From: Acidimicrobiaceae bacterium
GTDB lineage: Bacteria; Actinomycetota; Acidimicrobiia; Acidimicrobiales; UBA8592
Direction of reading: 5' to 3'
Assembly (NCBI GenBank): GCA_002724825.1
Contig: PBPU01000106.1
Coordinates: forward strand, 1-19,066
Length of the DNA: 19,066 nt
Shown here: positions 1 to 8,429 of the stretch, piece after piece
Layout: each line of letters begins with the position of its first letter
Numbering within the stretch: position 1 is the stretch's first letter
Translations under genes and position numbers: made by a program
The notes under the pieces: model-generated
Told to the model about the DNA's origin: nothing
What the model saw: only the letters and a program-made list of their open reading frames with translations
Database searches by the model: none

Positions 1-399
1 CTGGGGTATGCCAATCAAGCTACCGCAATTAGCCGCGAAGATGGCTTAGAGCTTACGGGAGCATATATCACTGCTCCGCTTCGCTGTGCGCCTCCTCAAA
101 ATAAACCCACAGCACAAGAGTTAGGGAACTGTCGAGATTTTTTTCATGAAGAGTTGGAATCTCTCAAGAACATTAAGGTAATTCTTGCTTTAGGAGGGAT
201 AGGTTATGCTGCTATTGCGAAGGAGTTTGGCATACGGCCAAAACCAAAGTTCACTCACGGGTTGGAAGTTCCTCTTCCAGATAAGAAAGTACTGCTGTGT
301 AGTTATCATGTCAGCCAGCAGAACACATTTACTGGACGTCTCACTGAAGAGATGTTTGACAATGTTTTACGGAGGGCCCGAGAGTTAGGAGAAAAGTGA
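1..399 (+). CDS. udgB: Uracil-DNA glycosylase family 5 (UdgB type), 5'-truncated by the window edge
   Basis: The reading frame is open from base 1 to the TGA at 397-399, giving 132 C-terminal residues; the N-terminal half with its expected Fe-S cysteines lies outside the window. The visible part carries the hallmarks of the UDG superfamily family 5 enzymes: a segment reading GYANQATAISREDGLELTGA, then AYITAPLRCAPPQNKPT, the ALGGIGY turn, and the C-terminal signature SYHVSQQNTFTGRLT. These enzymes excise uracil and other deaminated bases from DNA as the first step of base excision repair in the cytoplasm. The usual form of the signature has a proline after the histidine (SYHPS); valine stands there here. 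The stop codon overlaps the GTG start of the next gene by four bases, so the two are probably co-transcribed. An internal TTG at 154 is not the real start, because the homology continues upstream of it. Confidence 0.9.
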   Translation: MGYANQATAISREDGLELTGAYITAPLRCAPPQNKPTAQELGNCRDFFHEELESLKNIKVILALGGIGYAAIAKEFGIRPKPKFTHGLEVPLPDKKVLLCSYHVSQQNTFTGRLTEEMFDNVLRRARELGEK

Positions 400-890
400 A
401 TACTTACTTTCGGCTTAGGAATCGCTTTAATGCCGTAAGATTGAAGCGGAAAACCGATAACGTCAGACAAATGAAACGTTCTTTACTCTTTCTTCTTCCA
501 GTAGCTCTTTTACTCGCTGCCTGCGGAAGTTCTGGAAAGCCTGAGTCATTTACTGAACAAAAAGGCCCGCTTCCTGAGTACTTACTCGAGTTTCAAAGTG
601 AGCTTCTTAATGAGGTCAATCCTGCTCAGGTTCCACTTGTGCAACGTAATTTTCTTGAAGGTTGCATGGGCGGGTCTAAAACGATATTTGAACAGTTATC
701 TGGAGCAGCACTAGCCAGAGCTTGTGGGTGCAGCTATACAGAGCTGGTTCGATTCTTGGAAGCCAACGCCAGCGTAGAAAAATCAGCCTTTGATACTTTC
801 AAGGATTTAGACAAGGCCTCTAAAGAGGTAGAGGGCGTCTTGGGGCAGAACTATCAAACCATTTTTGAGGAATGCTTAGCTGGAGCATGA
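396..890 (+). CDS. Small lipoprotein with four conserved cysteines, first of a tandem pair
   Basis: I do not recognise a named family. The start chosen is GTG 396, four bases after an AGGAG (387-391) and overlapping the udgB stop as GTGA. From that start a very basic 25-residue stretch precedes a lipoprotein signal peptide (MKRSLLFLLPVALLLAAC, lipidated Cys43). ATG 471 would give a conventional signal peptide directly but has no visible Shine-Dalgarno sequence, so the start is unsettled. The mature domain (about 120 residues) is predicted to be exported and anchored to the membrane. It has cysteines at 90, 110, 112 and 160 in the pattern QRNFLEGC ... ACGCSYTELV ... FEEC, shared with the next gene. 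Two disulfides are plausible but inferred. It is likely co-transcribed with udgB, with no obvious functional link to DNA repair. Confidence 0.75.
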   Translation: MNTYFRLRNRFNAVRLKRKTDNVRQMKRSLLFLLPVALLLAACGSSGKPESFTEQKGPLPEYLLEFQSELLNEVNPAQVPLVQRNFLEGCMGGSKTIFEQLSGAALARACGCSYTELVRFLEANASVEKSAFDTFKDLDKASKEVEGVLGQNYQTIFEECLAGA

Positions 891-1342
891 AAAAGCTGGC
901 CGTTGTCCTATTATCGGCTTTAGTTTTGATGGCGTGCGGTTCTACTGAGGACCCAGGCGGATTTACTGAGAATCTAGGACCTATTGACCCAAATTTGGTA
1001 GGGGCGCTTGAATCAGGCCAAGATCCAAGTCTGGTTCCTGAAACCCAGAGAAATTTTTTATCGGGTTGCGTAATGGGCGCAACAAATCGGATGCCTGACC
1101 TTGTTGCAGTTCAGGAAACCGGCCTTCTCAAAGTTTGCGGCTGCAGCTACATGAAACTAGTTGAGAGGGTTCGTTTAGATGCTGCCGCAGTAGCTGATCC
1201 CATCACATCCTCGTCCGACCTTGAGCGTGATGCATACAAGCGTTTTAAGAAACTAGATGAAGAGTTTCAAGCCACTGAAGGTAGTTTCTCTGAAGAGCTA
1301 GTAGAGCTTTTTGCTTCGTGTATCCGCCAGACTTCTTCGTAG
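887..1342 (+). CDS. Small lipoprotein with four conserved cysteines, second of a tandem pair
   Basis: ATG 887 overlaps the stop of the previous gene as ATGA, and translation from it begins at once with a lipoprotein signal (MKKLAVVLLSALVLMAC, lipidated Cys17). An in-frame ATG at 872 would add only MLSWS and is less likely. The 151-residue product is a clear paralog of the upstream protein: both share FTE.LGP or FTE.KGP after the signal, QRNFL.GC, a CGCSY..LV block, a F..LD segment and a C-terminal cysteine (Cys61, 84, 86 and 145 here). This copy carries a longer loop before the last cysteine (around residues 99-113). No family name or function can be given; an extracytoplasmic, disulfide-bonded small domain is the most that can be inferred. 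It ends 11 bases before the converging stop of the FrhB-like gene, leaving no room for a separate terminator. Confidence 0.8.
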   Translation: MKKLAVVLLSALVLMACGSTEDPGGFTENLGPIDPNLVGALESGQDPSLVPETQRNFLSGCVMGATNRMPDLVAVQETGLLKVCGCSYMKLVERVRLDAAAVADPITSSSDLERDAYKRFKKLDEEFQATEGSFSEELVELFASCIRQTSS

Positions 1343-1353
1343 ATTGTCGCCAC

Positions 1354-2553
1354 CTATGACTTTTTTGATGGGAGTCCGATTCTCGCGCTTTCATTTGCCC
1401 ATTCGGGCCATCTAGATCTACTTTTCTGAGCGAGTTTATGCATAAGAGCAATTGCTCCAGGGTCGTCATCTCCTGGCCGCGTTTCAATGACCCCGTCTTT
1501 CACCATCGCATCAATAACAGCCCTGCCAAGGTCTGTCCGAACAATTGTTAATGTCCAATCTGAGACCTCTCCAATGCCGCCGGTTGAAATATCGGCATGT
1601 TCAGCTGCAAAATCCGGACAATGATTGCATCCTTCACGTGTCCACGCGTGGCATTCTTTCAAGTTAATCTCGTGGTAATCACCATTATTCATCCAAACTT
1701 GGAAGACTCCCTTGATGTTCATTTTCTTGATGTCGTCTTTGTGGAGGCCGTACTTCATCCAAAAGAGCTCATCGAACATTGAGTCATCAAATGATTTCGA
1801 ACATAACAATCCAATATTTAACTTAATTGGCTTACTTACTTTCCCGACTTTTCGATGCCACATAACAGGAGCGATCGAAGTTTGGCAGCTCATCCCAACT
1901 AAGGCGAGACTGCTAAGCCCCCGTTCTTTAGCTTCGGGGTATGCCATGGTATTTGCAGAATAGGTATATCGGCTCCCTGCTCCACTCAAGACTTCTTCTC
2001 TATTGGTAGCCACCATTGGTTTAGCTTTCCAACCGGATTCGCCTCCCTCATCGATATTTCCCTCTAAACCTGAAATGAGAGCCCCGTCGATGATGTCGTT
2101 CTCCAAACACCAAATAAGAATCGAAGATACAAGGCCACCATCCTGACCAATCTCGTACACGAAGTCATCCGAAGCCCGCGTTAGGAGAATATCTTTAAAA
2201 ACGCCAGACATCTCATCCGGTTCTCTCGTCCTCCCGAACAAATGCTGGTCCGCTTCCGTTTCCCAATCCCGGAAGCGTGGGCATGCCCGCGTACAGCTCG
2301 TGCAGCCCTTTTCTCCATGGCCACAATTGGAAAGTCCGAGTTCCTCTTCTAGATGGAAAGGTACGTATTGCCCTGGTTCGTGCTTGTATCCGATCACACC
2401 GTGCGGGCAGGAGATGACGCACCCAGCACAACCTGTGCAGAGTCCAGACGTGATGACCTCGTCGTAGAGTTCTTTCCATTGGAAGCTCCATCGATTCTTT
2501 TTTTTGTTTGGTGTTTCCTTAACGGCCATGTCGTGAGGATACATCCGATACAT
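1354..2553 (-). CDS. FrhB-family protein (coenzyme F420 hydrogenase/dehydrogenase beta subunit type)
   Basis: The 399-residue product matches the FrhB/FdhB family of iron-sulfur flavoproteins, several of which reduce or oxidise coenzyme F420. Two ferredoxin-like cluster motifs lie at the N-terminus: CTGCAGCVISCP (Cys39, 42, 45, 49) and C-x6-CTSCTRACP (Cys77, 84, 87, 91), suggesting two 4Fe-4S clusters. Further on are the family marks QDGG (137-140), VGMSCQTS (near 219-225) and GCNHCPDFAAEHADISTGG (308-326, Cys309 and 312). There are no FrhA or FrhG hydrogenase subunits nearby, so it probably acts as a stand-alone oxidoreductase; related stand-alone members include plant and cyanobacterial (bacterio)chlorophyll-pathway reductases, so the substrate cannot be predicted. 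Start uncertain: ATG 2553, 2544 and 2529 are all in frame and none has a convincing Shine-Dalgarno sequence. It lies downstream of tRNA-Arg and dusB on the same strand. Confidence 0.85.
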   Translation of the reverse strand: MYRMYPHDMAVKETPNKKKNRWSFQWKELYDEVITSGLCTGCAGCVISCPHGVIGYKHEPGQYVPFHLEEELGLSNCGHGEKGCTSCTRACPRFRDWETEADQHLFGRTREPDEMSGVFKDILLTRASDDFVYEIGQDGGLVSSILIWCLENDIIDGALISGLEGNIDEGGESGWKAKPMVATNREEVLSGAGSRYTYSANTMAYPEAKERGLSSLALVGMSCQTSIAPVMWHRKVGKVSKPIKLNIGLLCSKSFDDSMFDELFWMKYGLHKDDIKKMNIKGVFQVWMNNGDYHEINLKECHAWTREGCNHCPDFAAEHADISTGGIGEVSDWTLTIVRTDLGRAVIDAMVKDGVIETRPGDDDPGAIALMHKLAQKSRSRWPEWANESARIGLPSKKS

Positions 2554-2601
2554 CGCTATGGTTGCGTTCTAGGTGAAATTTTAGAGTTCAATTTTCATAT
2601 G

Positions 2602-2673
2602 CGCCCTCGGCAGGATTCGAACCTGCGCACATGGCTCCGGAGGCCAATGCTCTATCCCCTGAGCTACGAGGGC
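2602..2673 (-). tRNA. tRNA-Arg, anticodon CCG
   Basis: On the minus strand the sequence folds as a complete cloverleaf: acceptor GCCCTCG paired with CGAGGGC, D stem GCTC/GAGC, anticodon loop CTCCGGA, T arm GCAGG-TTCGAAT-CCTGC, and discriminator G. The anticodon CCG (bases 2638-2640 on the plus strand read cgg) decodes the arginine codon CGG. The anticodon stem (TTGGC/GCCAT) has a T-T mismatch at its outermost pair. The 3' CCA is not encoded, so it must be added by nucleotidyltransferase. It lies between dusB and the FrhB-like gene on the same strand, and argS is about 1.4 kb away on the other strand; that proximity is probably incidental. Confidence 0.96.
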
Positions 2674-2686
2674 GTTTCTTACCTGT

Positions 2687-2714
2687 AGCGTACTAGCGCT
2701 AAGAGAAGCTCCAA
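2687..2714 (-). promoter_or_regulatory. Likely promoter of tRNA-Arg
   Basis: Reading the minus strand, TTGGAG (2709-2714) and TACGCT (2687-2692) are separated by 16 bases, close to the sigma-70-type consensus. The -10 element ends 13 bases before the first tRNA base, as expected for a short 5' leader. The element lies just downstream of the dusB stop codon, so the tRNA is probably not wholly dependent on dusB transcription. Called by eye only. Confidence 0.45.
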
Positions 2715-2727
2715 AATGATTGGAGGA

Positions 2728-3963
2728 TTACCCACCCGATACTAATTGTTCCGCTTCTGGGCTTAGCTTGGAGTCAGCAAACGGATCGTCGAGCCAACCC
2801 ATCGGTAAAGTCGCCTTCTTAGGGCCACCTTTATGGCTTCTTGGCAGTCGATAAGCCTCTAAGGGCAGGGCAGCACGGGGGTCGAAGTCATCGAGCACTT
2901 CTTTTAGCTCCACAAGAGAAGTTATTTGATGAATGGCCCGTCTAGCTTCACTTCCAACAGGAAATCCCGTGAGATACCATGACGCATGTTTCCGAAATGT
3001 TCGTAAAGCATCTTGTGTCTCGTTCCAATCAACAACACGTTCAGCATGTTGCTGCATGACTTTAGAAACTTCCCCTAAGGTAGGAATCTCGGATGGCTCG
3101 AACCCATTGAATATCTCACTTAATTGTTGGAATAGCCACGGGCGACCAAGGCACCCTCGGCCTATTACAACCCCATCTGCGTTTGTTTCTCGAAGCATTC
3201 GAACCGCATCAAAGGGTTCCCAAATATCACCATTCCCAAATACTGGAATCGACTGAACATGTTCCTTGAGGTGTGCGATAGCTTCCCACCTAGCGTGGCC
3301 ACTGTATAACTGTTCTACAGTCCGTGCATGAAGAGTAATGCCAGACGCCCCTTCCTCTTCTGCTATTTTCCCAGCATCGAGAAAAGTTAGGTGGGTATCA
3401 TCGATGCCCATACGAAATTTAACTGTGACTGGTACGTGCCCGTCGGCAGAAGAAATTGCAGACCTGAGAATGTCACGGAAAAGCTGTCGTTTATATGGGA
3501 GAGCCCCGCCGCCTCCGTGTCTGGTAACTTTCGGAACAGGACAGCCAAAGTTAAGGTCAATATGATCGACGCTCTCCTCAGAGACTAATTGCCTAACAGC
3601 CTCACCTATATACTCTGAATCGGTTCCATAAAGTTGAATAGATCTAGGGTGCTCATTTTCTCCAAACTTGGCGAGGTTCATGGTTTTCTCATTTTTGTTA
3701 ACGAACGCCCTAGCGGTAATCATTTGGTTAACAAATAGCCCACAGATTGTTTTGGAAGATTTTGGCCGTCCCTCTAAACCTCTCTCAGCAAAATCCTTGC
3801 AGAGAGACCGAAAAGGAACATCAGTCACGCCAGCCATCGGGGCCAGCATCACTGGGGGCCATAGAGAGATATCTCCGACTGAAACAGGTTGAAATTCTCC
3901 ATCGAAGGCAGAGGGAACTCCCTTGTTTATCGACGTTCGTTCAGCTGAGACTACATTTGTCAC
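2728..3963 (-). CDS. dusB: tRNA-dihydrouridine synthase, DusB/NifR3 type
   Basis: FMN-dependent enzyme that reduces specific uridines in the D loop of tRNA to dihydrouridine with NAD(P)H. The 411-residue product shows the family motifs in order: VMLAPMAGVTDVPFRSL (39-54, FMN site), NQMITARAF (79-87), DLNFGCPVPKV (136-146, with catalytic Cys141), VKFRMGID, LHARTVEQLYSG, PVFGNGDI and VVIGRGCLGRPWLF, followed by the C-terminal helical RNA-binding domain. Compared with textbook DusB there is a short insertion (about residues 59-73, ERGLEGRPKSSKTIC) before the GLFVNQMITARA block. The start is GTG 3963, the only plausible one upstream of the FMN motif, though no clear Shine-Dalgarno sequence is visible. 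It is divergent from argS across 116 bases and upstream of tRNA-Arg. Confidence 0.95.
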   Translation of the reverse strand: MTNVVSAERTSINKGVPSAFDGEFQPVSVGDISLWPPVMLAPMAGVTDVPFRSLCKDFAERGLEGRPKSSKTICGLFVNQMITARAFVNKNEKTMNLAKFGENEHPRSIQLYGTDSEYIGEAVRQLVSEESVDHIDLNFGCPVPKVTRHGGGGALPYKRQLFRDILRSAISSADGHVPVTVKFRMGIDDTHLTFLDAGKIAEEEGASGITLHARTVEQLYSGHARWEAIAHLKEHVQSIPVFGNGDIWEPFDAVRMLRETNADGVVIGRGCLGRPWLFQQLSEIFNGFEPSEIPTLGEVSKVMQQHAERVVDWNETQDALRTFRKHASWYLTGFPVGSEARRAIHQITSLVELKEVLDDFDPRAALPLEAYRLPRSHKGGPKKATLPMGWLDDPFADSKLSPEAEQLVSGG

Positions 3964-4079
3964 AATTACAGGTTAGGAGAACGAAGGAAGGATATTGGAA
4001 AAAATCATGATATTGCGTTAATTCGCTGCTTTGGCCCTGGTGGGACCATACGATAGAAGTCAGCCCAAGGACAAGACCC

Positions 4080-5693
4080 ATGATCACAGAGACAATAACA
4101 TCCTCATTGAGCAAAGCGTTAGAAGACTTGGGAGTTAGCTCGTCACCTACTCAGATTAACCTCGAACAACCAGCAAACAAAGACCATGGTGACTGGTCAT
4201 CCAACGTTGCTCTTGCGACCGCAAAAACAGCTGGTTGGGTTCCTAGAGAACTAGCAATGAAAATAGCTGAAATGATTAACTCTGACTTGCCAAGTGGGGT
4301 AGAGAGCGTCTCTGTCGCTGGCCCTGGCTTTATTAATTTCGCCGTATCACCGGAGTGGCTCCATCATGTATTACAAGTTGCTATTGAACAGGGGACTACA
4401 GAATTCGGAAAAACAGATATCGGACATGGGAAAAGAGTTAACGTTGAATTTGTAAGTGCCAATCCAACCGGGCCTTTGCACGCAGGTCACGCCCGAGGAG
4501 CTTGCTACGGGGACTCAATTGCAAACATCCTCCAAGCCGTCGGTTTTGATGTCCAACGAGAATTCTACGTCAACGATAGAGGTCTTCAGATGAGCCTATT
4601 TGCTGAATCACTCCTTGCTTTCAAATCTGGGAGTATCGTTCCAGAGAATGGGTACGGGGGAGCATACGTTGAAGAGTGGTCCCGCGAAATGCCCAATGGC
4701 CTTTCCATTCAAGGTGCACTGGATTGGGGTTGCAAATATGCGATAGATGATCAGCGCCAAACGTTAGAAATGATAGGTATAGTTTTTGATTCTTGGTTCA
4801 GCGAACGTTCAATGGTGGATAGCGGAGCTATTGAAAAGACTATGGCGGACCTAGAAAACAACAATGCCTCCTATCTCGAAGATGGGGCGACCTGGTTGAA
4901 ATCTAGCGATTACGGCGATGACAAAGATCGAGTACTGGTTAAGAGCGATGGCGAATTTACCTATCTCACACCAGACGTTGCCTACCATCGAGACAAATTT
5001 TCCCGGGCAGATTGGCTTATTAACGTCTGGGGGGCAGACCATCATGGCTACATCGCTCGGATGGAAGCCGCAATGGAAGCACTAGGGCACGAAGCTGAAC
5101 AACTAACTGTTACTATCACTCAACTAGTAAAACTAGTCAGGAGTGGAGAAGAGGTTCGCTTATCTAAACGCCATGGAGACATAATTGAACTCCGAGAAAT
5201 CGTCGAAGAGATCGGTCCGGACGCAACAAGGTTCATGTATCTCCTTCAATCAGTAGATACGAAACAGACTTTTGATCTCGACCTAGCCGCATCAAAGGTG
5301 ATGGACAATCCTGTCTTTTACGTGCAAATGGCCCATGCCCGAATCAGGTCGATCCAGAATAAAGCAGAAACTCTTGGTATCTGGCCTTCACGTTCCTCCG
5401 ACGCTGACCTTTCACTTCTTGAACATGAACGAGAGTTAGAAATATTAAGAAATCTCTTCAATTTCTCCGACATTGTTCAATTGTCCGCGCGTGAATTAGC
5501 TCCTCACAAAATTGCAGTTTGGCTCCGTGAACTAGCAACATCTGTTCATGGCTTCTATCACGACTGCTATGTCGTTGGAGAAACTGTCCCGCCGGAACTT
5601 ACCTCAGCCCGCCTTCAGCTCGTTGAAGCTGCTCGAATAGGTTTGGTCTCTGGATTAGATTTACTTGGTGTCTCCGCTCCCGACTCGATGTAG
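4080..5693 (+). CDS. argS: Arginyl-tRNA synthetase
   Basis: Class I aminoacyl-tRNA synthetase charging tRNA-Arg with arginine in the cytoplasm. The 537-residue length is normal for the family. The N-terminal domain (about 1-110) recognises the tRNA; the catalytic domain has the HIGH motif as HAGH (134-137, in ANPTGPLHAGHARG) and the KMSKS equivalent as LSKRHG (361-366); an all-helical DALR anticodon-binding domain follows to the C-terminus. The start ATG 4080 is preceded by AAGGA about nine bases upstream. The stop is five bases before lysA, so argS, lysA and probably hom and thrC form one transcription unit, as in other Actinobacteria. Nothing in the protein looks unusual. Confidence 0.97.
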   Translation: MITETITSSLSKALEDLGVSSSPTQINLEQPANKDHGDWSSNVALATAKTAGWVPRELAMKIAEMINSDLPSGVESVSVAGPGFINFAVSPEWLHHVLQVAIEQGTTEFGKTDIGHGKRVNVEFVSANPTGPLHAGHARGACYGDSIANILQAVGFDVQREFYVNDRGLQMSLFAESLLAFKSGSIVPENGYGGAYVEEWSREMPNGLSIQGALDWGCKYAIDDQRQTLEMIGIVFDSWFSERSMVDSGAIEKTMADLENNNASYLEDGATWLKSSDYGDDKDRVLVKSDGEFTYLTPDVAYHRDKFSRADWLINVWGADHHGYIARMEAAMEALGHEAEQLTVTITQLVKLVRSGEEVRLSKRHGDIIELREIVEEIGPDATRFMYLLQSVDTKQTFDLDLAASKVMDNPVFYVQMAHARIRSIQNKAETLGIWPSRSSDADLSLLEHERELEILRNLFNFSDIVQLSARELAPHKIAVWLRELATSVHGFYHDCYVVGETVPPELTSARLQLVEAARIGLVSGLDLLGVSAPDSM

Positions 5694-5698
5694 GCATT

Positions 5699-6976
5699 AT
5701 GATGACAGACCCAATTTCCCACAAACTCCTCCCTGATAATTCATCCGTCGATGACGATGGGATGCTCGTCATCGCCGGTGTTCGTATGGATACTTTGGTT
5801 GCTAAGTACGGTACTCCCTTATTTGTGTATGACGAAGCACATATTCGTTCTCGCTGCCAGCAAGCTGTCCAAGCATTCGGAGAGGGAGTTTCCTATGCAT
5901 CAAAGGCTTTCCTTTGTACAGCGATGGCAAGATTGGCATATGAACAAGGGATGCACATTGATGTAGCGACAATGGGTGAAGCATATGTGGCCTTAGAAGC
6001 AGGAGTACCAGCAAGTCATCTTGTTTTCCATGGCAACAACAAATCAAAAACTGAACTTCAGTATGCAATAGAGAATCAGATAGGACGCATAGTTATCGAT
6101 AGTTTTGATGAAATTGACCGCCTCGAAAGCCTTTTAGAGGGTTCAGGAAATCAAATACAAGCACTCATCCGCGTAACACCTGGTATTCAAGCTTCGACTC
6201 ATGAGTACGTGACAACTGGTCAGGATGATTCGAAGTTCGGCTTTACAGTATCAAATGGAATAGCCGAAAATGCCGTAAGTCGTGCCGCATCTTCACCATT
6301 CATAGATCTGTTAGGTATCCATGCGCATATCGGGTCACAAGTCTTTTCTCTTGATTCGTTCAGGAAAGCGGCTGAAGTTCTCGCTAATTTATCAAATCAC
6401 TTCGACTTGCCTGAACTCTCTGTTGGTGGAGGATTGGGAGTCGCCTATTTAGAAGATGAGCAATCGCTCACAATCGAAGAGTGGGGGCAGGCTATTAAAT
6501 CTGTTTGTGATGAAGCTGGTGTAACCGCCAGGGTCACATCTGAACCAGGAAGAGCGATCGTTGCGAGCTCAGCTATTACTCTCTATAGCGTTGGGACCAT
6601 AAAGGAACTAGATGGTATACGAACGTATGTTGCTGTTGACGGAGGAATGCATGACAATCCTAGGCCAGCCCTATATGGAAGCGGCTATGAAACGTTCATG
6701 CCGAGTCGTGTTTTAGATTCAAGAACGTCACAAATAACTCTTGTTGGAAAACATTGTGAGTCAGGAGATGTGCTTGTTTCACAAGGCTATGTCCCAGAGG
6801 GATTAACCGTTGGGGATATGGTAGCTACTCCTGTCACAGGTGCATATGGTCATTCGATGGGTTCCAATTACAATAAGGTGCTCCGACCTGCTGCTGTGTT
6901 TATTAATGAAGGCGTTGATCGTCTGGTTATTCGACGTGAAACGTTGTCTGACCTGATGAATACTGACATGGGCTAA
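5699..6976 (+). CDS. lysA: Diaminopimelate decarboxylase
   Basis: PLP enzyme of alanine racemase fold type III that decarboxylates meso-diaminopimelate to lysine, the last step of the DAP pathway. In the 425-residue protein the Schiff-base lysine is Lys69 in the motif SYASKAFLC, typical of actinobacterial LysA. Further motifs are IHAHIGSQ, SVGGGLGVAY, SEPGRAIV (phosphate and substrate binding), VDGGMHDNPRPALYG and CESGDVL, the last holding the active-site cysteine contributed across the dimer. The start is ATG 5699 or the adjacent ATG 5702 (tandem ATGATG); both follow argS by only a few bases. A 139-base gap separates it from hom. Confidence 0.96.
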   Translation: MMTDPISHKLLPDNSSVDDDGMLVIAGVRMDTLVAKYGTPLFVYDEAHIRSRCQQAVQAFGEGVSYASKAFLCTAMARLAYEQGMHIDVATMGEAYVALEAGVPASHLVFHGNNKSKTELQYAIENQIGRIVIDSFDEIDRLESLLEGSGNQIQALIRVTPGIQASTHEYVTTGQDDSKFGFTVSNGIAENAVSRAASSPFIDLLGIHAHIGSQVFSLDSFRKAAEVLANLSNHFDLPELSVGGGLGVAYLEDEQSLTIEEWGQAIKSVCDEAGVTARVTSEPGRAIVASSAITLYSVGTIKELDGIRTYVAVDGGMHDNPRPALYGSGYETFMPSRVLDSRTSQITLVGKHCESGDVLVSQGYVPEGLTVGDMVATPVTGAYGHSMGSNYNKVLRPAAVFINEGVDRLVIRRETLSDLMNTDMG

Positions 6977-7115
6977 AAGTTAGTATCGGCTAATCGGCTC
7001 CAGATACTTACAATTAAAGAGGCAAATTCACAGCTAATGAGTTTCCTTCTTTCCATATTTATGTTTTTAGATAACTCCTAATGGTTAAATTTAAGATTTA
7101 ATTACTCACTCGTTC

Positions 7116-8426
7116 ATGCGCTACTCAGCTACCGTAGAGAATATGGAAGTAAAATCTATACGAATTGGCCTCCTCGGATGTGGGAATGTTGGCAAAGCAC
7201 TAGTTGGTTTGCTGGAATCTCAGAGAGAAGCCATTTTGTCGCGCACAGGCTTAGACCTAACCATTCAAGCTATCGCCGTCCAAAATATGGAAAAGCACGC
7301 GGATCTCGCAGCAACCACCAAGCAGATTACAAACAACCCAGCTGATGTCGTATCTTCTGACGACATTGACCTAGTAGTTGAAGTCATAGGAGGTGTAGAT
7401 CCCGCAAAAGAACTCGTAGAAGCTGCTCTCCGGTCTGGAAAGCCGGTAGTGACGGCTAATAAGGAATTGCTGGCAAAACATGGTCCTGAACTATTTGAAC
7501 AAGCAGATCAAGGGAACCTGGACTTACTATTTGAAGCTGCTGTTGCAGGAGGGGTTCCCTTGATGAGAGTCCTTCGGGAGTCACTTAAAGGAGAACCCAT
7601 TCGACGGGTTATGGGCATCGTGAATGGAACAACAAATTATGTCCTTTCACAAATGACGGAAAGAGGTATCTCATACAGTGATGCGTTGAGCGAAGCTCAA
7701 TCTGCCGGATTTGCTGAAAGTGACCCTAGTGCTGACGTCGATGGTCAAGACGCTGCTTCAAAAGCCGCGATTATAGCAATGGTAGCTTTTGGCGTACGCC
7801 TCGGACTTTCCGATGTTACCTACGAAGGAATAACCGATGTATCAACCGATGACATTGAGTTTGCTAAGCGCTTCGGGCATACGATAAAACTTCTTGCCAT
7901 AGCAGAGAACGACAATGGAGAAGTAGCCGTTCGCGTTCACCCAGCGATGGTTCCTAAGCATCACCCGTTAGCTTCAGTTAGAGATAGTTTCAACGCTGTT
8001 TTTGTTGAAGGTGACGCCGTTGGAGATCTGATGCTTTATGGTCGAGGAGCTGGAGGAAACCCAACGGCATCAGCTGTGCTAGGTGACATTATCGCTGCAG
8101 CGAATAACTTAACGCAAGAAACAAATAATGGCTTAGGGAACCTTCGAAACACTCCAATCCAATCCACTCAAGACCTTGAGAATGCCTTCTACATTAATCT
8201 TGAAGTTACCGACGAATCCGGAGTTCTTGCTGCGGTCGCTTCAGTTTTCGGCAAACATGGTGTTTCTATCCGATCTATGGAGCAAGAAGGCCTTGACGGT
8301 GAAGCGCGCATAGTATTCATAACTCACTCGAGCCTAGAACGTAATGTGCATACAACTCTAGATGAACTCCGTGAACTTGATTGCGTCATTCAGATTGGGA
8401 CGAAAATACGCGTTGTTGAGGGGTAG
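7116..8426 (+). CDS. hom: Homoserine dehydrogenase with C-terminal ACT domain
   Basis: Reduces aspartate semialdehyde to homoserine with NAD(P)H, the branch point to threonine and methionine. The 436-residue protein has an N-terminal Rossmann fold (GLLGCGNVGKAL, about 19-29), TANKELLA (113-120), NGTTNYVLSQM (170-180) and GFAESDPSADVDGQDAASKAA (198-218), containing the catalytic Asp/Lys pair. A C-terminal ACT domain (about 358-430, with ESGVLAAVASVFGKHGVSI) is the usual site of allosteric threonine inhibition. The start is uncertain: ATG 7116 gives the longest form, ATG 7143 starts nine residues later just before the Rossmann strand and is equally reasonable. Neither has a strong Shine-Dalgarno sequence. 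thrC follows three bases after the stop. Confidence 0.95.
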   Translation: MRYSATVENMEVKSIRIGLLGCGNVGKALVGLLESQREAILSRTGLDLTIQAIAVQNMEKHADLAATTKQITNNPADVVSSDDIDLVVEVIGGVDPAKELVEAALRSGKPVVTANKELLAKHGPELFEQADQGNLDLLFEAAVAGGVPLMRVLRESLKGEPIRRVMGIVNGTTNYVLSQMTERGISYSDALSEAQSAGFAESDPSADVDGQDAASKAAIIAMVAFGVRLGLSDVTYEGITDVSTDDIEFAKRFGHTIKLLAIAENDNGEVAVRVHPAMVPKHHPLASVRDSFNAVFVEGDAVGDLMLYGRGAGGNPTASAVLGDIIAAANNLTQETNNGLGNLRNTPIQSTQDLENAFYINLEVTDESGVLAAVASVFGKHGVSIRSMEQEGLDGEARIVFITHSSLERNVHTTLDELRELDCVIQIGTKIRVVEG

Positions 8427-8429
8427 GCC

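Noticed and set aside
1245..1487. Minus-strand open frame spanning the convergent ends of the lipoprotein and FrhB-like genes
   Set aside because: It overlaps both genes in the wrong frame and has low-complexity basic composition; no start signal.
2353..2688. A 111-codon plus-strand open frame containing RPRQDSNLRTWLRR
   Set aside because: It is antisense to the FrhB-like gene and to tRNA-Arg. The peptide is the well-known artefact of translating the complement of a tRNA gene.
4000..4079. Possible T-box or arginine-responsive leader before argS (GGTGGGACC near 4040)
   Set aside because: The T-box core and a following terminator hairpin are absent, and the gap is only 116 bases long including the divergent dusB start.
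6982..7008. Inverted repeat AGTATC/GATACT after lysA as a terminator
   Set aside because: Six-base arms with a 15-base loop and no T-run; too weak to call, and transcription probably continues into hom.
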